Assembly (NCBI RefSeq): GCF_008704205.1
Contig: NZ_VXLC01000004.1
Span: 953,761 to 1,017,760, forward strand
Reading direction: 5' to 3'
DNA from: Nocardia colli
GTDB taxonomy: Bacteria > Actinomycetota > Actinomycetes > Mycobacteriales > Mycobacteriaceae
Length of the DNA stretch: 64,000 nt
Shown here in pieces: positions 49,331-59,601 of the stretch (positions are counted from its first letter, which is position 1; each line of letters begins with the position of its first letter). The translations under genes and the position numbers were made by a program. The notes beneath the pieces are model-generated. The model worked only from the letters and a program-made list of their open reading frames with translations, was not told where the DNA came from and made no database searches.

Positions 49331-52300
49331 GGGTGGATCACCGGATCCACGTCGAGCAGCGCCGCGATCTCGGTCCAGCCCTTCGGGGACACGATGTCGA
49401 AGTGCGAGTAGGGGAGTCGGCGGACGGTGAGTTGCGCGTCCAGCGCATGCCAGCCGGTCCGCTGAGCCTCGGCGCGTCCGGGGTCGGCGCCGTCGTCGGC
49501 GGAGTACAGCGCGATCGGGCCGCGATAGTCCGCTGCGGTCGAGCGGGTGACCATGCCGAGCAGCGTGGCCGCGGCGGTACGGATCGCCGCCGCGAGTTCC
49601 GGTGCGTCACTGGGCAGTTCGGGGAGCAGGCGATCCAGATCGGCGGGATCGGCGAGTGCCCGTTCGGCCTGATCGACGAGGTTGGCCAGCGGATGCGAAT
49701 CCACCATGCCCACATAGGCGATGGACTCGCCCTCGGCGATCATCAGCGCGGCCAGGGCGTGCACGATGGTGCCGCCGAGCGAATACCCGAGCAGGTGGTA
49801 CGGGCCGCGCGGCTGGATGCCACGGATGGTGGCCAGGTAGTGCCGGGCCAGCTCGTCGAGCGTCTCGGCCTGGAAACCGGTGCCGCTCAGCGTCGGCAGT
49901 TGCAGGCCGATGATCGGCCGGTCGGCGCGCAGCAGGCGGGCCAGCGGACCGAACTGCCATGCGGTGCCGCCCACCGGATGCACACAGAACAGCGGTGCGC
50001 CGGAACCGTTGGCACGCAGCGGCAGCACATGATCGAGGCGGCTGCCCAGCATAGCCAGCCCCTCCTCGGTCGCGCCCTCGACGGCGGTGTCGGCCTGGGC
50101 GATCCGTGCCGCCAGTGCGCGTGCGGTGGGGGCGGCGAAGACATCGTCGAGCACGACCGCCAGTCCCGCGCGGCGCAGCCGGCCGACCAGCCGGACCGCG
50201 GTGAGCGAATGCCCGCCGGTGGCGAAGAAGTCGTCATCCAGGTCGAGTTCGGCGGCGGACAGCGCCGCTGCCATGGCCGCACGTACCGCTTCCGCTGTGT
50301 CGGCATCCGCGAATTCTGTTGCCGCACCGGTGATCACCACCCGCGCAGGTTCGGCCGGGGTCGCCGGCTCGGCCGGTGCGGGCAGCGCCTTGCGGTCGAT
50401 CTTCTCGCTGGTCGTGCGCGGGATCTCGGCGAGCACCACGAACGCGGCGGGAATCATGTGCGCGGGCAGGGCCGTTCGCACCGAATCCCGCACGGCCTCG
50501 GTGTCGAGGTCGACGCCGGAGCGTGCGATGAGATAGGCGACCAGGCGCTGATCGCCCGGTGTGTCCTCGCGCAGCAGCACCACCGCCTGGGCGACGCCCG
50601 CGCAACCCAGCAGGGCGGCCTCGATATCGCCGAGTTCGATGCGCTGGCCGCGCAGCTTGATCTGGCTGTCGCCGCGGCCCACGTACTCCAGTTCCCCGTT
50701 GGGGTTCCATTTCACCAGATCGCCTGTGCGATACATTCTTTCGCCGCTGCCGTGCGGATCGGCGACGAACGACGCGGCGGTCAGGTCCGGGCGGGCGAAG
50801 TAGCCGCGGGCCAGCTGCACACCGGTCAGATACAGGTCGCCGATGGCGCCGGCGGTCACCGGGAGCAGCCGTTCGTCGAGCACCCGGACGCCGGCCCGGC
50901 TGGCCGGGCGGCCGATGGGCACCGACACCTGATCCAGACCGGTGGCCTCGTGATAGGTGATGCACACCGCGGCCTCGGTCGGACCGTACAGGTTGTCCAC
51001 CTGGGCGCCGGTCAGGGCGGAGATGCGGTGCGCGGTGGCCGGGGGCAGGGCCTCGCCGCCGGTGAAAACGCAACGCAGATCGGTGTATCCGGTCAGGTCC
51101 GCCTCCTCACCGAGCACGGTGAGCATGGAGGTGGTCATCTGCAGCGCGGTGACCCGTTCGGCGCGCATGAGCTGCGCCTGGTAGTACGGGTCGCGGTGCC
51201 CGTTCGGCCGGGTCAGCACGATCCGCGCGCCGACGTGCAGCGGCAGGAACAGCTCCAGCAGGGAGGCGTCGAAGGTCGGCGGAGTGCGGTACAGGACCGT
51301 GTCGCCGCGGCCGAAACCGTGCCGGCGCTGCAACCATTCGAAGGTGTTCACGATCGCCTCGTGCGCCACGGCGACGCCCTTGGGCACGCCGGTGGATCCG
51401 GAGGTGAACAGCAGGTAGGCAGTGTTCACCGGGCGCAGCGGCGCGATCCGCTCGGCATCGGTGACCGGGGTGTCGGCGAAGGCCGCGGTGTCCAGGTCGT
51501 CGAGGGTACCGAGAACCAGTGCGGGAGCGGCGGTGTCGAGGATCTGCTGGATGCGCTGCGCGGGCTGTTCGGGATCGATCGGCAGGTAGACGCCGCCGGC
51601 GCGGACGATCGCATGCGCCGCGATCACCGCGTCGGGCGTACGGGGCATGGTCACCGCCACCACGGTCTCGGTGCCGATGCCGCGCGAGATCAGCCAGCGG
51701 GCAAGGCGATTGGCGGTGGCCTCGAACTCGCCGAAGCTGATGGTCGCTCCCTCGAAGGTGACCGCCGGGGCCTCGGGATCGACCGCCGTACCCCAGTCCG
51801 CGAGGGTGGCGCCGTGGGTCTCGCGCTGCGTGGTCGCGGCCAGCACCGCCGCGACCGTGGCCGCGGGCGTCGCGGTCAGGGCGGTGAGCACCGTGCCCAG
51901 CCGCTCGGCCAGCCGGGTGGCCGTGGACTCCGGTACTGCCGCCGGATCATGGTGCAGCAGTAGGTCGAAGCGATCGCCGGGCCTCGCGGTCACCGTGACC
52001 GGGAAGTGGGTGAGGCTGTGCACCGCGACGTCGGCGACCCGCAACTCGTGCGAATCCGGCTGGCGCAGGCCGGATTTCGGGAAGTTCTCGAAGACGACGA
52101 GGGAGTCGAACAGCCGGCCGAGTCCGGCCGCCCGTTCGACGGTGGCCAGGCCGAGGTAGCCGTGTTCCTGCATCTCGAACGCGCCGCGCTGGAAGTCCAC
52201 CAGCTGATCGAACAGCGATCGGCTCGAATCCAGCCGCAGCCGAAGCGGAATCGTATTGCTGAACAGGCCGACGGTCTGCTCCACGCCGGGCAGATCCGCC

Positions 52301-55300
52301 GGGCGTCCGGAGATGACCGTGCCGAACACCACGTCGGCGCGGCCGAGATGATCGGCCAGTACCAGCGCCCACGCACCCTGCATGAGCGTGCTCATGGTCA
52401 GGCCGTGCTCGCGCCCGAGTCGTTCCAGTTCGGTCGCGGTGTTGTCCGGCAAGGGGATTCGCAGCAGTTGCGCGGGGGAGTGCGGTCCGGCGACGCCGAC
52501 CAGCGTCGGTGCGGACGCGCCCCGCAGGTACTCGCTCCATCGGGCGATCGCGGCATCGGTGTCCTGGGCGATCAGCCAAGCCAGGTAATCCCCGTAATAG
52601 CCAGGGACAGCGAGGTTTTCGCCGTCGCCGTGGTACAGCGTGAGCGTCTCCCGCAGGATGATCGGCACCGACCAGCCATCGGCCAGCAGATGATGCGCGG
52701 TGAGAATCAGGCGCTGCGCGGTGTCGCTCAACCGGATCAGCAGCACGCGCAGCAGCGGCGGTTCGGCGATGTCGAACGGATCGCTGCCCGCTTGCCTGCC
52801 CAGTTCCGCCGCCGCACGCTCGGCTTCCTCGGCCGAAAGCCCGCGCAGATCTTCGACGCGCCACAGCATTCGGCGCTCGCCGGGGATTACCTGGACGGGC
52901 TGGTCGAACTCCTCGTAGCAGAAGGCCGCGCCCAGATTGGGATGCCGGTCCAGCGTCCGTTCGAAGGCCTGCGCGAGCCGATCCGGATCGACCGCGCCGT
53001 CCAGGTCGAAGCGCGCCGTCATGGTGTATACATCGGCGTCCCCGTCCCGCAGCGCGTGGAAGAGCAGCCCCTCCTGGAGCGGGGACAGCGGCAGCACATC
53101 GTCGATCGTCCCGTAGCGGGCCGTCAGCTCGCCGATGCTCTGCTGCGGCAACGCGATAACGTGCGCCGCCGGCCGCGTCGGGGCGGCCTCGGGCGCCGTT
53201 TTCCCGGCACCGAGCACCGTGGCCGAGGCGGCGAGCTCGGCCAGCGGCCGCCGGGTGAGCAGCTGCTGCGGCGACAGCACGAGCCCTCGCTCGCGCAACC
53301 GGCTACTGACGCTGATCGCGGTGATGCTGTCGCCGCCGGCCCCGAAGAAGTCGTCGTCGACGCTCACCGCGTCATACCCGAGCGCGGTCGCCACCACCTC
53401 GCACATCGCCGATTCGGCCGGGGTGGCGGGCAGCCGTCCGGCCACCTCCGCGGCAGGCTCCGGCAACGCCGCGCGATCGACCTTGCCGTTCACGGTGTGC
53501 GGCAGTACGTCGACCATCACCAACCGCGACGGCACCATATGGTCGGGCACCAGATCCGCCAGCCGCGACCGCAAATGCACCGAATTCGGCACGGCCCCAC
53601 AGGGTACGACGTATCCGACCAGCGTCGGCCGGCCCGAGATCTCCCGGATATCGGCCGCTGCCGCCCGCACCTCCGGCAGGCTGCCGAGCGCGGCCTCGAC
53701 CTCGCCCAACTCGACTCGATGCCCGCGAATCTTGACCTGATTGTCGCTACGTCCGACGTACTCGTAGCCCCGCCCCGGGACCCACCGCGCCCGGTCACCG
53801 GTGCGGTACATCCGCGCGCCCGCGGGTCCGTACGGATCGGCCACGAACCGATCCGCGGTGGCCTCCGGCCGCCCGAGATAGCCCCGTGCCACCTGCGGCC
53901 CGGCCAGATACAGCTCGCCGACCTGATTGTCGGCGACGGCATGTAAAGCGTTGTCCAGCAGATAGATCCGTGCTCCCGGCAGCGGCAGCCCGATGCGCGG
54001 GCGCGCGTCCTGCACCGGGGCGCAGAGCGCGTCCACCGTGGCCTCGGTCGGCCCGTACAGGTTGATCGCCGGGATCCCCGCATGCTGAATCGCCTGCCAG
54101 AGATCGGGTGGGCAGGCCTCGCCGCCCAGCGCCAGCAGTGCGATGTCGGTCAGCCCGTGCTCCAGCAGGGCGGCGGCGAAGGTCGGCGTACCGTCGGCGA
54201 CGTCGATCCCGTCCCGGGCGAACGCCTCGACCAGTGCGCGGGGGTCACGACGAATATCGCTGTCGTACACATGGATTCGGTGGCCGTCGAGAAGCCAGAG
54301 CAGCGGATCGATGGCGGCGTCGAAGGCGAAGGAGGTGGTGTGCGCGATGTGCAGTGGCCGGCCGGCGCGCGCGGCCGTGTCGGCGTACATCCCGGCACGG
54401 TGGGCAGCCAAGAGGTGCGCCAGCGCGCGGTGTTCCACGAGCACGCCCTTCGGGCGGCCGGTCGAGCCCGAGGTATAGATCAGATATGCGCCGTTGCCCG
54501 GGAGTGGCTGCGGCTCAACTGGATCCGCCGAGTCCGCGCCCTCCGCCGGCCCGGCGTGCCACACCCGGGCCGGAATGATCGGCGGCAGCGCGTCTTCCAC
54601 GGCGGAGGACGGTCCGTCGTGGTCGGACCGCAAATCGGCGGCCAGCAGATCGGAGCTGAGCACCACTGTCGGTGCGGCATCGGCGATTACGGCGCGCAGC
54701 CGCGAGGCCGGATGTTCCGGGTCCAGCGGGAGATGGACGCCGCCGGCCCGCCAAACGGCGAACAACGCCACCACCAGATCGGCCGAGCGGGGCAGTGCCA
54801 CACCGACGATCGCTTCCGGGCCGACGCCGTGCGCACGCAGGAATCGAGCGAGCGTGTCGACCCGATGGCCGAACTCGGCTGCGGTCCACTGTCCTTCGGC
54901 CGTTGCGAGGACGACGGCGTCGGGTTGCTCGGCCACCAGTCTCGTCAACGCATCCGGCACCAGTTCGACCGCAGCGGTTGTGGTGGGGCCGAAACGGCTG
55001 TCCAGCAGGCGGCTTCGGGTTTCTCGGTCGATGAGCTCGAGTGCGCCCACCGCCGGCTTGTCGCTGCCGGTGAACGCGACGATCGCGCGAGCCAGGCCGT
55101 TGATTCGCTGCTGGACTGTCTCGGGGTCGTTGCTGCGGGCATCGGGTTCGAAGCCGAGCAGGAGGGTGCCGTCGGGGAGCGGGGTCACCGTGAGGCCGAG
55201 GTCTTCGGGCGGGCCGCCCGCGATATTGCGCAGGACGCCGCGGGAGCCGTCGAAGTCCAAGGCGAAGTCGAAGAGCTTGAGGTTGATGCCGACGCCGTGC

Positions 55301-56373
55301 AGGAGTTCACCGGCGTTGTAGCCGTGGAAGTCCCGGGCCAGGTCGTCACCGCTGTAGCGCTGGTGCGCGCGGACCTCGCGCAGGGCTTCGGCCACCCGGG
55401 GGCCGAGTTCGCTCAACCGGTCGGCGGCGTGCACGCGCAGGCGCAGCGGGAGGATGTTGACGGCCATCGCCGGGGTGGTCAGGGCCGCTCGGCCGACGCG
55501 GCCCATGAGCAGCATGGACAGCACCACGTCGGAGGTGCCGAGTTGGCGGTTGAGGAAGGCGGCGTAGGCGGCGACCAGTACATCGGCCCAGGTGATGCCG
55601 TAGTTGTCGGCGCATTCGCGCAGGCAGGCAAGGGTTTCGGCGGACAGCGCCGTTTCCGCGCGGAGGGTGCGTTCGACCGCCCCGCCCACATGTTGTCCGC
55701 GGCCGTCCATGTCGGGCCAGGGGGTCAGCTGCTCGCGCCAGAACCGGCGGTCCTGTTGGAACTGCTCGCTCGCGCGGTACTCCTGCTCCTCCGCGACCAG
55801 GGTCGCGATGGTGCCGAAAGTCTGCTTGGGCGTGGGCTTTCCACGGCGCAGCGCGGTGTAGTGGGCGGCGACCTTCCGGGAGAGCATGGCCGCGCTGTAG
55901 CCGTCGACGATCAGATGGTGGTACAGCTGCACGCACCACACGTCGCAGTCCGTGACGCGGATCAGCGTGTAGTTGTAGAGCTGCCGGTCCACCATGACGC
56001 GGCAGTCCTCGGCGGCGCGCTGCCGCTCCAGCGCCACGGCCTCGTTGGCCAGCGCGAACGGTTCGGCGGCCAGGCGTAAGTCGATGACCGGCCGCAGGAC
56101 GGCTGCGGCCTCGGTGACGAATTGCCGTGGGCCGTCGGCGGTCTCGCGGAACCGCAGCCGCATGTTCTCGGCTTCGGCGACGGTGCGGCGGATGGCCTCG
56201 GCGAGCAGTTCCACGTCGACGGGTTTCGCGCCAGAGATCTCGAGTACCTCGCCGACCAGGTAGCGGCCGGATTCCGGGTCGAAGCGCTGGGCGTTCCAGA
56301 TGCCCAGCTGCGGTCCGGTGAGCGGTAGTCCTCGGTGACCGTCGTTCGACTCGTCCCGGTCCTCCGGTCCCAC
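49327..56373 (-). CDS. Dimodular siderophore NRPS (C-A-T-C-A-T-TE), DhbF-like
   Basis: The 2348-residue synthetase has C1 (HHLIVDG, His152-153), A1 (about 500-970, YTSGSTGRPKG), T1 (Ser1016 in GAGGDSI), C2 (HHLLADG, His1227-1228), A2 (about 1530-1990, FTSGSTGVPKG), T2 (Ser2056 in GGHSL) and a TE (Ser2198 in GYSLGG). C1 likely condenses the aryl acid. My reading of the pocket codes is DADDAGLVDK for A1, whose acidic residues suggest a basic amino acid, and DALQFGLVCK for A2, nearest to glycine codes; both are tentative. No epimerase or methyltransferase domain is seen. GTG 56373 has AAGGGAG five bases upstream and an iron box 87 bases away. Confidence 0.92.
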   Translation of the reverse strand: MGPEDRDESNDGHRGLPLTGPQLGIWNAQRFDPESGRYLVGEVLEISGAKPVDVELLAEAIRRTVAEAENMRLRFRETADGPRQFVTEAAAVLRPVIDLRLAAEPFALANEAVALERQRAAEDCRVMVDRQLYNYTLIRVTDCDVWCVQLYHHLIVDGYSAAMLSRKVAAHYTALRRGKPTPKQTFGTIATLVAEEQEYRASEQFQQDRRFWREQLTPWPDMDGRGQHVGGAVERTLRAETALSAETLACLRECADNYGITWADVLVAAYAAFLNRQLGTSDVVLSMLLMGRVGRAALTTPAMAVNILPLRLRVHAADRLSELGPRVAEALREVRAHQRYSGDDLARDFHGYNAGELLHGVGINLKLFDFALDFDGSRGVLRNIAGGPPEDLGLTVTPLPDGTLLLGFEPDARSNDPETVQQRINGLARAIVAFTGSDKPAVGALELIDRETRSRLLDSRFGPTTTAAVELVPDALTRLVAEQPDAVVLATAEGQWTAAEFGHRVDTLARFLRAHGVGPEAIVGVALPRSADLVVALFAVWRAGGVHLPLDPEHPASRLRAVIADAAPTVVLSSDLLAADLRSDHDGPSSAVEDALPPIIPARVWHAGPAEGADSADPVEPQPLPGNGAYLIYTSGSTGRPKGVLVEHRALAHLLAAHRAGMYADTAARAGRPLHIAHTTSFAFDAAIDPLLWLLDGHRIHVYDSDIRRDPRALVEAFARDGIDVADGTPTFAAALLEHGLTDIALLALGGEACPPDLWQAIQHAGIPAINLYGPTEATVDALCAPVQDARPRIGLPLPGARIYLLDNALHAVADNQVGELYLAGPQVARGYLGRPEATADRFVADPYGPAGARMYRTGDRARWVPGRGYEYVGRSDNQVKIRGHRVELGEVEAALGSLPEVRAAAADIREISGRPTLVGYVVPCGAVPNSVHLRSRLADLVPDHMVPSRLVMVDVLPHTVNGKVDRAALPEPAAEVAGRLPATPAESAMCEVVATALGYDAVSVDDDFFGAGGDSITAISVSSRLRERGLVLSPQQLLTRRPLAELAASATVLGAGKTAPEAAPTRPAAHVIALPQQSIGELTARYGTIDDVLPLSPLQEGLLFHALRDGDADVYTMTARFDLDGAVDPDRLAQAFERTLDRHPNLGAAFCYEEFDQPVQVIPGERRMLWRVEDLRGLSAEEAERAAAELGRQAGSDPFDIAEPPLLRVLLIRLSDTAQRLILTAHHLLADGWSVPIILRETLTLYHGDGENLAVPGYYGDYLAWLIAQDTDAAIARWSEYLRGASAPTLVGVAGPHSPAQLLRIPLPDNTATELERLGREHGLTMSTLMQGAWALVLADHLGRADVVFGTVISGRPADLPGVEQTVGLFSNTIPLRLRLDSSRSLFDQLVDFQRGAFEMQEHGYLGLATVERAAGLGRLFDSLVVFENFPKSGLRQPDSHELRVADVAVHSLTHFPVTVTARPGDRFDLLLHHDPAAVPESTATRLAERLGTVLTALTATPAATVAAVLAATTQRETHGATLADWGTAVDPEAPAVTFEGATISFGEFEATANRLARWLISRGIGTETVVAVTMPRTPDAVIAAHAIVRAGGVYLPIDPEQPAQRIQQILDTAAPALVLGTLDDLDTAAFADTPVTDAERIAPLRPVNTAYLLFTSGSTGVPKGVAVAHEAIVNTFEWLQRRHGFGRGDTVLYRTPPTFDASLLELFLPLHVGARIVLTRPNGHRDPYYQAQLMRAERVTALQMTTSMLTVLGEEADLTGYTDLRCVFTGGEALPPATAHRISALTGAQVDNLYGPTEAAVCITYHEATGLDQVSVPIGRPASRAGVRVLDERLLPVTAGAIGDLYLTGVQLARGYFARPDLTAASFVADPHGSGERMYRTGDLVKWNPNGELEYVGRGDSQIKLRGQRIELGDIEAALLGCAGVAQAVVLLREDTPGDQRLVAYLIARSGVDLDTEAVRDSVRTALPAHMIPAAFVVLAEIPRTTSEKIDRKALPAPAEPATPAEPARVVITGAATEFADADTAEAVRAAMAAALSAAELDLDDDFFATGGHSLTAVRLVGRLRRAGLAVVLDDVFAAPTARALAARIAQADTAVEGATEEGLAMLGSRLDHVLPLRANGSGAPLFCVHPVGGTAWQFGPLARLLRADRPIIGLQLPTLSGTGFQAETLDELARHYLATIRGIQPRGPYHLLGYSLGGTIVHALAALMIAEGESIAYVGMVDSHPLANLVDQAERALADPADLDRLLPELPSDAPELAAAIRTAAATLLGMVTRSTAADYRGPIALYSADDGADPGRAEAQRTGWHALDAQLTVRRLPYSHFDIVSPKGWTEIAALLDVDPVIHP

Positions 56374-56459
56374 GAAAGCTCCCTTCATCAGCATTGTTCG
56401 CGCGCCTCGTCCCTCGGTCTGCCCGGGCTCGGGCAGCGTCCGGCCGTACCGGCGCAAGG

Positions 56460-56478
56460 AAGGTTAGCCTAACATTAA
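56460..56478 (-). promoter_or_regulatory. IdeR/DmdR-type iron box upstream of the NRPS operon
   Basis: The minus strand reads TTAATGTTAGGCTAACCTT, sharing the core GTTAGGCTAACC with the actinobacterial iron-box consensus. It lies 87 bases before the NRPS start, so the NRPS-exporter-reductase operon should be repressed when iron is plentiful. Confidence 0.8.
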
Positions 56479-56533
56479 TTTCAGACGGAAATCATGACCC
56501 GGGTCACCTGTCCGGCTGCTCCCCGGCGCCGGA

Positions 56534-57415
56534 TCACTCCGTGGCGGCCGCGTTTTCGGCGAGCGGAATCACCAGTGGCGCACCGGTTTCCGGGTCCTCG
56601 ATGATCCGGCAGCCGAGCGCGAAGACCTCGCGCACCAGCTCGGCGGTCGCGATCTCGCGCGGCGCACCGGCGGCGATCACCTGGCCGTCGCGCATGGCGA
56701 TGAGGTGATCGGCGTAGCGGAAGGCGTGGTTCAGGTCGTGCAGGACGGCGACCACGGTCCGGCCGGATTCCCGGTTCAGCGAGCGGCACAGGTCCAGCAG
56801 TTGGATCTGATGCGCGATGTCCAGGTAGGTGGTCGGCTCGTCGAGCAGAATGATCGGCGTCTCCTGTGCCAGCACCATGGCGATCCAGACGCGTTGGCGC
56901 TGGCCGCCGGACAACTCGTCCACCGAGCGGGCGGACAGATCGGTGACGCCGGTGGCCGCCATCGCCGCGGTGACCGCTGCCTCGTCCGCCTGCGACCACT
57001 GCCGGAGCAGGGTCTGGTGCGGATATCGGCCGCGTGCAACCAGATCCGCGACCCGGATGCCGTCCGGCGCGGTGGACGACTGGGGGAGCAGGCCGATGCG
57101 GCGGGCCACCTCCTTGGCCGGATAGGCGGTGATGGCTTTGCCGTCGAGCAGGACTGCGCCGTCCTCCGGGGTGAGCAGCCGGGCCAGCGCGCGCAGCAGG
57201 GTGGATTTCCCGCAGGCGTTGGGGCCGATGATCACCGTGAAGGCGCCGTCCGGGATATCCACCGAGAGCTGGTCGCTGATGATCCGGCCGCGATAGCCGA
57301 GGCGCACCTGGTCGGCTCGCAATCGGACCTGGTCCTTTGGCGCACTGTGGCCGTTCGTCTGCGCCGGCGCGCGATCCGCGGCCATTTCGATTCCGGCGCT
57401 GTGTTTCTCGTTCAT
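56534..57415 (-). CDS. Ferric-siderophore ABC transporter ATPase (FepC-like)
   Basis: The 293-residue ATPase has Walker A GPNACGKST, signature VDELSGGQRQR, Walker B IILLDEPT and the H-loop in VVAVLHDLNHA. It belongs to the FepC/FhuC branch that powers import of iron chelates and cobalamin. GGGGAA precedes its ATG, 11 bases after the second permease stop, so the three importer genes form one operon reading towards the NRPS. Confidence 0.92.
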   Translation of the reverse strand: MNEKHSAGIEMAADRAPAQTNGHSAPKDQVRLRADQVRLGYRGRIISDQLSVDIPDGAFTVIIGPNACGKSTLLRALARLLTPEDGAVLLDGKAITAYPAKEVARRIGLLPQSSTAPDGIRVADLVARGRYPHQTLLRQWSQADEAAVTAAMAATGVTDLSARSVDELSGGQRQRVWIAMVLAQETPIILLDEPTTYLDIAHQIQLLDLCRSLNRESGRTVVAVLHDLNHAFRYADHLIAMRDGQVIAAGAPREIATAELVREVFALGCRIIEDPETGAPLVIPLAENAAATE

Positions 57416-57426
57416 GGTCGTTTCCC

Positions 57427-58473
57427 CTAGTTCCGTCGCGCCTCGGCGACCAGCACATACGCCAGATACAACCCGCCCACCGAGACGGTGACGACGCCGA
57501 CCGGAAGTGCGGTGGGCGCGAACAGCCGTTGCGCGATCCAGTCGCAGGTCACCAGCAGCAGCGCACCCATGGCAGCGGCCGGGGCCAAGGCGGTGGACGC
57601 GGTGCGCGCCAGGCGGCGGCCCAATTGCGGTGCGGCCAAGGCCAGGAAGGCGATAGGCCCGGCGATGGCCGTGGCGACGGAGCAGAACGCGACGCTCAGC
57701 ACGATCAGCAGCAGGCGGTCACGTCCGACCCGGACGCCGAACGACTGGGCCAGATCGTCACCCAATTCCAGGATGCGCAAGCGGGGCGCGGCGGCGACCG
57801 CGGCCACGGCCAGCACCGCCAGCAGGATGAGCGCCGGCCCGATCTGCGCCGAGTTGGCCCCGCCCAGCGAGCCGGCGCCCCAGGCGGCCGCCGACATGGC
57901 GGCGGTGAGATCCGCGCGCAGAATGAGCCAGGTATTGACCGAGGCCAGCATCGCGCTGACGCCGATACCCACGATGATGAGCCGGAAGCCGGTGACGTTG
58001 TGCCGGAAGGCCAGCAGCTGAATGGCCAGGGCCGCAGCCAATCCGCCGAGGAACGCGCCCGCCGAGGTCTCGAATCCGCCGCCGCCCAGCACCAGCATGA
58101 CGATGAGCGCGCCGGTGTAAGCGCCGGTGTTGAAGCCGATGAGGTCCGGGCTGCCGAGTGGATTGCGGGTCACCGATTGCAGGATCGCGCCGCTCACCCC
58201 GAGCGCCGCACCCAATACCAGCGCGAGCACCACGCGGGGAAATCGCCACTCCCACACCACGAGCCGGTCGAAACGCTGATCCCCGACGAACAGCGCCCGC
58301 AGCACCCGATCCGGTGGAATCGGGTAATCGCCGGTGCCGAGCGACAATACGGCCACGACCAGGGCCGCGACGACCAGGACCGCGCACACCACCACGGTGC
58401 GAACACTCACCCGCGCGGCGAGGCGGCGGGTCCGGACCACCAGCACCGAGTGGCCGAAATCGATCGCGGTCAC
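57427..58473 (-). CDS. Ferric-siderophore ABC permease (FepG/FecCD type)
   Basis: The 348-residue protein has about nine membrane helices and the FecCD signatures RFPRVVLALVLGAALGVSGA, then ILQSVTRNPLGSPDLIGFNTGA (split as ILQSVTRNPL and GSPDLIGFNTGA). The coupling-helix region GPIAFLALAAPQLGR contacts the ATPase. Its ATG overlaps the stop of the first permease by four bases. The two permeases form the membrane channel of the importer. Confidence 0.92.
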   Translation of the reverse strand: MTAIDFGHSVLVVRTRRLAARVSVRTVVVCAVLVVAALVVAVLSLGTGDYPIPPDRVLRALFVGDQRFDRLVVWEWRFPRVVLALVLGAALGVSGAILQSVTRNPLGSPDLIGFNTGAYTGALIVMLVLGGGGFETSAGAFLGGLAAALAIQLLAFRHNVTGFRLIIVGIGVSAMLASVNTWLILRADLTAAMSAAAWGAGSLGGANSAQIGPALILLAVLAVAAVAAAPRLRILELGDDLAQSFGVRVGRDRLLLIVLSVAFCSVATAIAGPIAFLALAAPQLGRRLARTASTALAPAAAMGALLLVTCDWIAQRLFAPTALPVGVVTVSVGGLYLAYVLVAEARRN

Positions 58474-59480
58474 TGCGCACCCACCCGGGGTCGCCGCGCC
58501 AGCCAGATCAGGATGGGTGCGCCGAGGAAGGCGGTGACCAATCCTGCCGCGACTTCATCGGGCCGAATGATGATGCGTCCCAGCATATCCGCGCCAAGCA
58601 CCAGAATCGGCGCGAGCAGCATGGAGTAGGCGACGATCCAGCGCTGGTCGGGTCCGACGATCCAGCGTGCGATGTGCGGCACTGCCAAGCCGACGAAGGT
58701 GATCGGCCCCACCGCGGCGGTCGCGGTGCCGCACAACAGGGTGAGCGCGGTGACGGTGAGCAGCCGGGTCCGCCCGACGTGCACGCCGAGGGCGTGGGCG
58801 AGGTCGTCACCGAGCGCGACGGCGTTGAGCGAGCGCGCGGCGATCACCGCCGCCACCAGGCCCACGAGAATGAACGGCGCGGCGCCGGCGATGACGTCGT
58901 GACCGCGCCCGGTCAACGATCCGGCATCCCAGTTCCGCATCTGGTCGAAGGCCTTGGGGTTCAGCAGAATCAGACCTTTGGTGAGTCCGGAGAGCACGGC
59001 CGTGATGGCGACTCCGGCCAGCGTCAGCCGGACCGGATCCGTCCCCTGCCTGCCCGCGGTGCCCAGCCGATACACCACGACCGACGCCAGTGCGGCGCCG
59101 ATGAACCCGAACCACACGTACGAGGTGATCTCGGTGACGCCCAGGAACGAGACCGCCATCGCGATGACGAACGCCGCTCCGGCATTGATGCCGAGCAGTC
59201 CCGGATCGGCCAGCGGATTGCGCGTCAGCCCCTGCATGAGGCAGCCGGCCACGCCCAGTGCGATTCCGGCGAGCAGTCCGAGCAGCGTGCGCGGTACCCG
59301 ATACTCGGTGATGACCAGCGCGTCCGCCGACCCGTCGGAACCCCACAGCGCATCCCACACCTGCCCGGCCGGGATCGCCTTGGTGCCGATCATGAGGCTG
59401 AGCAAGCAGGCGGCTACCAGTACGGCAGCCGCCAGCAGCCACCCCGGCCAGCGCCTGGCCCGTGCGCGCGTACCTTCCAT
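58470..59480 (-). CDS. Ferric-siderophore ABC permease (FepD/FecCD type)
   Basis: The 336-residue protein has about nine membrane helices with VPRTLLGLLAGIALGVAGC, LMQGLTRNPLADPGLLGINAG and the ATPase-contacting GPITFVGLAVPHIAR. It is the first gene of the importer operon. An iron box ends 47 bases upstream of the ATG. GGAG stands about nine bases before the start. Confidence 0.92.
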   Translation of the reverse strand: MEGTRARARRWPGWLLAAAVLVAACLLSLMIGTKAIPAGQVWDALWGSDGSADALVITEYRVPRTLLGLLAGIALGVAGCLMQGLTRNPLADPGLLGINAGAAFVIAMAVSFLGVTEITSYVWFGFIGAALASVVVYRLGTAGRQGTDPVRLTLAGVAITAVLSGLTKGLILLNPKAFDQMRNWDAGSLTGRGHDVIAGAAPFILVGLVAAVIAARSLNAVALGDDLAHALGVHVGRTRLLTVTALTLLCGTATAAVGPITFVGLAVPHIARWIVGPDQRWIVAYSMLLAPILVLGADMLGRIIIRPDEVAAGLVTAFLGAPILIWLARRPRVGAQ

Positions 59481-59526
59481 CTGGTAATTTCTCCACGATT
59501 CCGAGCGGTGACAGGCGAAGTAATAT

Positions 59527-59545
59527 TTAGGTTTGCCTACCCTAG
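59527..59545 (-). promoter_or_regulatory. Iron box upstream of the importer operon
   Basis: TTAGGTTTGCCTACCCTAG on the plus strand matches the TTAGGTTAGGCTAACCTAA consensus at most positions and is nearly palindromic. It lies 47 bases before the FepD-like start and just beyond the 3' end of the aryl-acid ligase gene. Confidence 0.8.
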
Positions 59546-59601
59546 CGTGTCGTCTCGGTCGGTAGTAATCGCGAGAACCAGAATCGGCAGATCCGGCGGG
59601 G

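Noticed and set aside
49333..51963. Plus-strand open frame of 876 codons
   Set aside because: Antisense to the A2-TE region of the NRPS; low-complexity product, a GC-rich shadow.
54082..56079. Plus-strand open frame of 665 codons
   Set aside because: Antisense to the C1-A1 region of the NRPS with no recognisable motif.
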